Positions 23,491-26,906 of a DNA stretch of 26,906 nt are shown here, in pieces (position 1 is the stretch's first letter; every line of letters starts with the position of its first letter). Below the pieces are notes generated by a model. It searched no databases, was not told the DNA's origin, and saw only the letters and a list, made by a program, of their open reading frames with translations. The position numbers and the translations under genes are program-made. Source of the stretch: Actinomycetota bacterium. Its GTDB lineage: Bacteria > Actinomycetota > Thermoleophilia > UBA2241. Location of the stretch: positions 2,566 through 29,471 of the forward strand of contig PLTW01000118.1 in the NCBI GenBank assembly GCA_003164655.1, written 5' to 3'.

Positions 23491-24027
23491 ATGAGCCTGA
23501 CGGGGACTCTCTCTGAGCTGGCGCTGTGCGACCTCGTCGAGATCACGACGCTGGGCGCCAAGACCGGCGTGCTCGACGTGACCCACACCGACGACTCGCC
23601 GGCCGGGTTTCTCGCCTTTCGCGGCGGCGCACTCGTGAACGCGTCGTGTGGCGCGCTGACCGGCGCGCGCGCCTTCTACGCCCTCCTGACCCTCAAGGAG
23701 GGCGGCTTCGTCTTCGATCCCGACCGCGACCCGGGTGAGACCTCGAACGACCTGCCGACCGGCTCCCTGCTCATGGAAGCCATGCGCCGGGTCGATGAGA
23801 TCGGTCGCCTGCGCGATGCGCTGCCCTCGTATGCTCGCGTCAGGTTCCTCGGCGGCGGCGCCGGGGATGCGGTCGAGGCCACGGTCCTGGGCCACCTCGG
23901 GCCTGGACAGCGCGCCGTGGGCGACATCGTCGACGGAGCGCTCGTCGACGGCTGCGCCGACGAATATGACGTGCTGCGGGCGCTCGGCCGCCTGCGCGAT
24001 CGCGGCATCGTGCGCCTGCTCGACTGA
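23491..24027 (+). CDS. DUF4388 (PatA-like N-terminal) domain protein
   Basis: DUF4388 proteins share the N-terminal domain of the cyanobacterial PatA regulator and often occur near MglA/roadblock and type IV pilus genes; their biochemistry is poorly known. Residues 1-100 fit the domain: MSLTGTLSELALCDLVEITT, then GAKTGVLDVTHTDDSPAGFL, FRGGALVNASCG, ARAFYALLTLKEGGFVFDPD. The remainder (to 178) has a winged-helix-like pattern (GQRAVGDIVDGALVDGCADE, YDVLRALGRLRDRGIVRLLD). It is divergent from mglBA and upstream of rsiG, separated from the latter by 123 bases with a promoter. Confidence 0.82.
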   Translation: MSLTGTLSELALCDLVEITTLGAKTGVLDVTHTDDSPAGFLAFRGGALVNASCGALTGARAFYALLTLKEGGFVFDPDRDPGETSNDLPTGSLLMEAMRRVDEIGRLRDALPSYARVRFLGGGAGDAVEATVLGHLGPGQRAVGDIVDGALVDGCADEYDVLRALGRLRDRGIVRLLD

Positions 24028-24074
24028 GGCGACGTTGGCGATGGCGAGCCGGCGGCGGCCCGGCGGGGAACATC

Positions 24075-24114
24075 TCAACGTGAAGTTGAAGGTTGCTGTA
24101 GCGTACTGTAAGGT
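24075..24114 (+). promoter_or_regulatory. Candidate rsiG operon promoter with a palindrome over the -35
   Basis: TTGAAG (24086-24091) and TAAGGT (24109-24114) are 17 bases apart. TCAAC-GTGAA-GTTGA (24075-24089) is a perfect 5+5 inverted repeat with a five-base gap that overlaps the -35 and could be an operator, perhaps for the FtsR-like regulator in the same operon (inference). Confidence 0.45.
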
Positions 24115-24150
24115 AGCCATCCCGGTCGCGACCACGGAAGGACAAGCGCG

Positions 24151-24441
24151 ATGGACGACATCATCGACCTGGTTTCGCTGTCCGACGAAGAGCTCAAGAA
24201 GCTCATCGGCGAGCTGACCGCCGAGGAGCACGAGGTCTCTCGCCAGCGACGCATCCTCCACGGCAGGATCGACATCCTGCGCGCCGAGCTCGTTCTGCGG
24301 CTCCAGCAGCACCACGAGGCCGGCGAGTCGATCATCACGGCCGACGACGTCACCCGGTTGTCTGAGATCCTGGCCGCCAGGCTGCCTGCCGTCGAGGTTG
24401 TCGAGCGGCGCGGGGACGAGCCTGCCGCCGCCGAGGACTAA
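24151..24441 (+). CDS. rsiG: RsiG-like c-di-GMP-dependent anti-sigma factor of WhiG, single-motif form
   Basis: RsiG binds c-di-GMP through the coiled-coil signature E-x3-S-x2-R-x3-Q-x3-D and then holds WhiG inactive. This 96-residue, highly charged helical protein has E26, S30, R33, H37 and D41 in exactly that spacing, followed by GRIDILRAEL, which is also the RsiG sequence. Only the Gln is changed, to His. The motif occurs once, as in Rubrobacter RsiG, which works as a homodimer, rather than twice as in Streptomyces. The N-terminus DLVSLSDEELKKLIGEL is a short helix and the C-terminus is an acidic tail after a second helix. A WhiG-type sigma is at 396-1217. ATG 24151 has GGAAGGA upstream. 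It leads an operon with FHA and FtsR-like genes. Confidence 0.82.
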   Translation: MDDIIDLVSLSDEELKKLIGELTAEEHEVSRQRRILHGRIDILRAELVLRLQQHHEAGESIITADDVTRLSEILAARLPAVEVVERRGDEPAAAED

Positions 24442-24444
24442 GCC

Positions 24445-24900
24445 GTGTTCTGCCCGAACTGCGGGTATCGCAACTCCGAGGGCGTCAACTACTGCATGCG
24501 CTGCGGCGTGAGCCTCATCGCCGACCAGCCCGATATCCAGAACACGATGAACTACTCACCCGGTGAGAGTCCCGAGACGCTCGCGCCGCTATCGAGCGGG
24601 CTGGCCGAGCGCGCCGCCCTCGTCATCCGCAGCGGGGGAGGCAGGGCGGGAGAGACGTACACGCTCACGGCCGTGCGAACGACCATCGGCCGCCATCCCG
24701 ACTCCGACGTGTTCCTAGACGACGTCACCGTGTCGCGCAATCACGCCGTCGTCACGCGCGAGAACGACGCCTATGTGATCGCCGATCAGGGCAGCCTGAA
24801 CGGCACCTACGTCAATCGCCGGCGCATCGAGCGTCAAACGCTGCTCGACGGCGATGAGCTGCAGATCGGCAAGTACAAGCTCACGTTCATCACGCCGTGA
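24445..24900 (+). CDS. Zinc-ribbon plus FHA-domain protein, GarA/OdhI-like
   Basis: FHA domains bind phosphothreonine. The FHA part (about residues 57-150) is very close to GarA/OdhI, the actinobacterial regulator of 2-oxoglutarate and glutamate enzymes: GRHPDSDVFLDDVTVSRNHA has the binding residues R83, S97 and H100, and SLNGTYVN (117-124) follows. The N-terminus differs: it begins with a zinc ribbon (C3, C6, C17, C20) in place of the phosphorylated ETTS segment of GarA. Thr34 and Thr45 in the linker could be kinase targets that bind back to the FHA domain. It starts three bases after rsiG and overlaps ftsR by four. A role in kinase signalling is inferred; no Ser/Thr kinase is in the window. 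Confidence 0.9.
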   Translation: MFCPNCGYRNSEGVNYCMRCGVSLIADQPDIQNTMNYSPGESPETLAPLSSGLAERAALVIRSGGGRAGETYTLTAVRTTIGRHPDSDVFLDDVTVSRNHAVVTRENDAYVIADQGSLNGTYVNRRRIERQTLLDGDELQIGKYKLTFITP

Positions 24901-25616
24901 ACGAAAAGACGGAGGTCCTGTTCGACATCGGCGACGAGAAGCTCATGACCATCGGAGCGGTGGTCGAACGCCTCAAGGGCGAGTTCCCCGACATCAGCGT
25001 CAGCAAGCTGCGTTATCTCGAAGAGCAGGGCCTGGTCACGCCCCGGCGCACCAAGGGCGGCTACCGGCTGTTCACGCGCGACGACTATCAGCGGCTGATC
25101 CGTGTGCTGGCACTGCAGCGCGACGAGTATCTGCCGCTCAAGGTCATCCGCAAAGAGATCGAGAGGGCGCCGGCCGGCGTAGCCGGGCCGGCGCGCGGCG
25201 GCTTGCGCAAGGCCGATTTCGTGCCCAACCCGGCCGGCGAGAAGGAGTTCACCGCCGAGGAGCTGCAGCAGCTCGCCGGGGCCGACGCCAACCTGCTCGC
25301 CGAGCTCGAGGAGTTCGAGCTCATCAAGGGCCGCCAGGTCAGCGGCGTGCGCCGGTACGGCGAGCTCGATGCGAGCGTGGCGGCCACCGCCGCCCGTCTG
25401 GCCCAGGCCGGTCTGCGGCCCAAGAACCTGCGCGCCATGAAGAGCGCGGTCGATCGCGAGGGCGGGCTGATCGAACAGGTCATCCTGCCGATGCTGCGCT
25501 CGCACCGCGCCGAGCAGCGTCTCGAGGCTCTCGAGGTCCTCGAAGAGCTCGCCCAGGCCATGTCGCAGCTCCACCAGCTGCTGCTCACACGGTACATACG
25601 ACGCCTTACAGTCTAG
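24897..25616 (+). CDS. ftsR: MerR-type regulator, FtsR-like
   Basis: FtsR (Rv1828-type) is a MerR-fold activator that raises ftsZ expression in corynebacteria. The 239-residue protein has the winged-helix DNA-binding segment at about residues 17-85: TIGAVVERLKGEFPDISVSK, then LRYLEEQGLVTPRRTKGGYR and YLPLKVIRKEIE, all typical of FtsR. A second, helical domain (about 115-239) replaces the usual short coiled coil. The GTG start overlaps the FHA stop (GTGA), as part of the conserved garA-ftsR pair. No ftsZ is in the window to examine for targets. Family naming is firm; the regulon here is unknown. Confidence 0.87.
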   Translation: MNEKTEVLFDIGDEKLMTIGAVVERLKGEFPDISVSKLRYLEEQGLVTPRRTKGGYRLFTRDDYQRLIRVLALQRDEYLPLKVIRKEIERAPAGVAGPARGGLRKADFVPNPAGEKEFTAEELQQLAGADANLLAELEEFELIKGRQVSGVRRYGELDASVAATAARLAQAGLRPKNLRAMKSAVDREGGLIEQVILPMLRSHRAEQRLEALEVLEELAQAMSQLHQLLLTRYIRRLTV

Positions 25617-25652
25617 ACGCCGCTCAGTCTCAGCCGCTCCCAGGAGGACATC

Positions 25653-26183
25653 GTGCAGGATGCAAGGCAGATCGATCTTGCCGCCCGGATCCGGACGATC
25701 CCCGACTTTCCCAAGCCCGGCATCCTGTTTCGCGACATCATGCCGCTGCTGCAGGACGCGCAGACGCTGCGCGCCGCCGTCGACCGCATGGCGGAGTGGT
25801 CGGTCGGCCGCCACGTCGATGTCGTGCTGGGCGCCGAGTCGCGCGGCTTCATCCTGGGTTCGGCGCTCGCCTACGTGCTGAACGCCGGCTTCGTGTGCGC
25901 TCGCAAGCCGGGCAAGCTCCCCTTCGCGACAGTGACCGAGTCCTATGACCTCGAGTACGGCACCGACTCGCTCGAGGTCCATGCCGACGCCATCGCGCCG
26001 GGCATGAACGTCCTGATCCACGACGACCTGCTGGCCACCGGCGGGACCGCTTCGGCCAAGGTGCGGCTCGTCCAGAAGATGGGCGGCACGCCGGTCGGCG
26101 CCGCTTTCCTGATCGAGCTTGCCGATCTGCACGGCCGTGACAGGCTGGCCGGCGTCGACGTCTTCACGCTGATCACGTACTGA
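25653..26183 (+). CDS. apt: Adenine phosphoribosyltransferase
   Basis: Purine salvage enzyme: adenine plus PRPP gives AMP. The 176-residue length is typical. IRTIPDFPKPGILFRDIMPL is the N-terminal signature, GAESRGFILGSALAY follows, and the PRPP-binding loop is VLIHDDLLATGGTASA. The GTG start is fixed by AGGAGG at 25642-25647. It lies 36 bases after ftsR and is probably the last gene of the rsiG operon, since a terminator hairpin follows. Confidence 0.96.
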   Translation: MQDARQIDLAARIRTIPDFPKPGILFRDIMPLLQDAQTLRAAVDRMAEWSVGRHVDVVLGAESRGFILGSALAYVLNAGFVCARKPGKLPFATVTESYDLEYGTDSLEVHADAIAPGMNVLIHDDLLATGGTASAKVRLVQKMGGTPVGAAFLIELADLHGRDRLAGVDVFTLITY

Positions 26184-26203
26184 GGATCCTGCCGCGGGCT
26201 TAG

Positions 26204-26240
26204 AACGCCCGGCGCCCGAGGCGAGTACCGCCGGGCGTTT
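26204..26240 (+). terminator. Terminator hairpin after apt
   Basis: AACGCCCGGCG (26204-26214) and CGCCGGGCGTT (26229-26239) form a perfect 11-bp stem with a 14-base loop and a short T-run (TTT). It is 21 bases after the apt stop. Confidence 0.7.
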
Positions 26241-26516
26241 CGCCGGCATCTCACGTGTCCTTGGCCACGCCGCCGCGCGCTGCGGCCGCTTACGCAAGTC
26301 TGCATGAGTCGGCCCGGGAGTCGTTGGGGATGGGCGCCTGGGGGATGGATGGGCGACGGCCGCAGCGGCGGCGACCCGACGCAATCGTTGGCCGATGCCG
26401 TAGCTTTACATAACATTGATTATCGTGCGTTACATTCGAGCTCTCGCGGACGCTCTGTCAGGACGCGATGGGCACACGTTCAAGGAACGAGCGACGCGCA
26501 TCGGGGGCGCTCTCGC
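26241..26516. other. Intergenic region between apt and the NUDIX gene
   Basis: Including the terminator, this is the longest gene-free gap on the right side (333 bases). The middle, 26402-26437, is AT-richer than its surroundings and holds TTACAT twice (26405-26410 and 26430-26435) around CATTGATTATCG. I see no convincing gene, tRNA or promoter; the NUDIX gene ends into it from the right, so both flanking genes run towards it. Confidence 0.4.
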
Positions 26517-26906
26517 TTACCAGACGACGCCGAGATACTCCATGGCGTACGGCAGGGCGTCGAAACAGCCGTCGAGAAACGGCGCGATCGGTGGTTTCAG
26601 CGTGAGTTCGCGCAGCATCTCACGGGCAACGAACCGCGCTTCAAGCACGGCGGCGTCGCCGCCCAGGTGCGCCTGCGCCGCGGCATCGACGAGCGTCGCC
26701 TGCAGTATCACGTGCACGACGTGCTTGGGATAGCGCGTCATGTCGTCGGAGATCGCTTCGGCGACGGCGAGCGGCCGGCCGGGTGCGACTTCGAGACGAA
26801 GCTCTTCGTAGAGCTCACGGCGCAAGGCGTCGGCCACGGATTCGCCAAACTTCACGCCGCCGCCCGGCAACAGCCAGTAGTCGCGGTCGAGCCGACGCTG
26901 CCTGAC
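26517..26906 (-). CDS. NUDIX hydrolase, partial (5' end outside window)
   Basis: The frame is open to the right window edge on the minus strand, so the start is missing. The NUDIX box G-x5-E-x7-REUxEE is met by GGVKFGESVADALRRELYEE, with the final G-U positions reading LRL, so the box's last Gly is replaced by Arg while the catalytic Glu residues are kept. WLLPGGG precedes it in the normal place. The end of the protein (FLDGCFDALPYAMEYLGVVW) is not a known domain mark. The substrate is unknown; NUDIX enzymes usually cleave nucleoside diphosphate derivatives. Confidence 0.88.
   Translation of the reverse strand, partial: VRQRRLDRDYWLLPGGGVKFGESVADALRRELYEELRLEVAPGRPLAVAEAISDDMTRYPKHVVHVILQATLVDAAAQAHLGGDAAVLEARFVAREMLRELTLKPPIAPFLDGCFDALPYAMEYLGVVW

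Noticed and set aside
26416..26733. A 105-codon plus-strand frame overlapping the NUDIX gene
   Set aside because: The minus-strand frame has a NUDIX box; the plus frame is Ser/Ala/Cys-rich and motif-free.
1..26906. CRISPR arrays, insertion sequences, prophage genes or attachment sites
   Set aside because: No spaced direct repeats, transposase motifs, phage genes or tRNA-end duplications were seen; the partial Xer protein fits a housekeeping role from its neighbours.

Overview
The window is a very GC-rich, densely coded chromosomal segment, almost certainly from a deep-branching actinobacterium (Thermoleophilia/Rubrobacteria-like or a neighbouring class). The case rests on gene order: xerC, a WhiG-type sigma factor, rpsB, tsf, pyrH, frr, uppS, cdsA, dxr, rseP, ispG and proS lie in the order seen around whiG in Streptomyces, and a GarA-like FHA gene is followed by an FtsR-like MerR gene as in mycobacteria. 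The lineage is inferred from synteny and protein likeness; no rRNA gene is present.

Region 1 (1-9014) is the housekeeping run: the 3' end of a Xer recombinase, whiG, then a tight translation/isoprenoid/lipid operon (rpsB, tsf, pyrH, frr, uppS, cdsA, dxr, rseP). Oddities are a roughly 185-residue Ala/Glu/Val tail on S2, and two insertions in DXR, one of which is a perfect 20-bp inverted repeat. Region 2 (9171-14042) interrupts the usual rseP-ispG-proS order with surface-sugar genes: a small Cys-rich ORF, a GtrA-like protein, a GT-C-like membrane protein, and, inverted after ispG, a UDP-glucuronate decarboxylase. Region 3 (14253-17645) has proS, an XRE-type regulator with a Gly-Asn-His repeat tail behind a WhiG/FliA-like promoter, tRNA-Pro(GGG), and a phosphatidylglycerophosphate synthase-like gene. 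Region 4 (17693-22176) has a nucleotidyltransferase/phosphomannomutase fusion whose mutase half has lost its catalytic loops, and a VanW-family protein. Region 5 (22219-26183) is regulatory: MglA GTPase and its roadblock partner MglB on the minus strand, a divergent DUF4388 protein, then rsiG, a zinc-ribbon/FHA protein, ftsR and apt. A partial NUDIX gene closes the window.

The most interesting reading is a distributed signalling circuit. The 96-residue coiled-coil protein at 24151-24441 carries the c-di-GMP signature of RsiG, the anti-sigma factor of WhiG, in a single-copy form with one substitution (Q to H). Its likely partner whiG is about 23 kb upstream, and a plausible WhiG target promoter lies before the XRE gene at 16236. 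The rsiG gene sits beside mglBA and a DUF4388 gene (families tied to polarity and type IV pili) and is followed closely by a GarA/FtsR pair (metabolism and division). That suggests c-di-GMP control of surface or pilus behaviour in this lineage; the link is inference.
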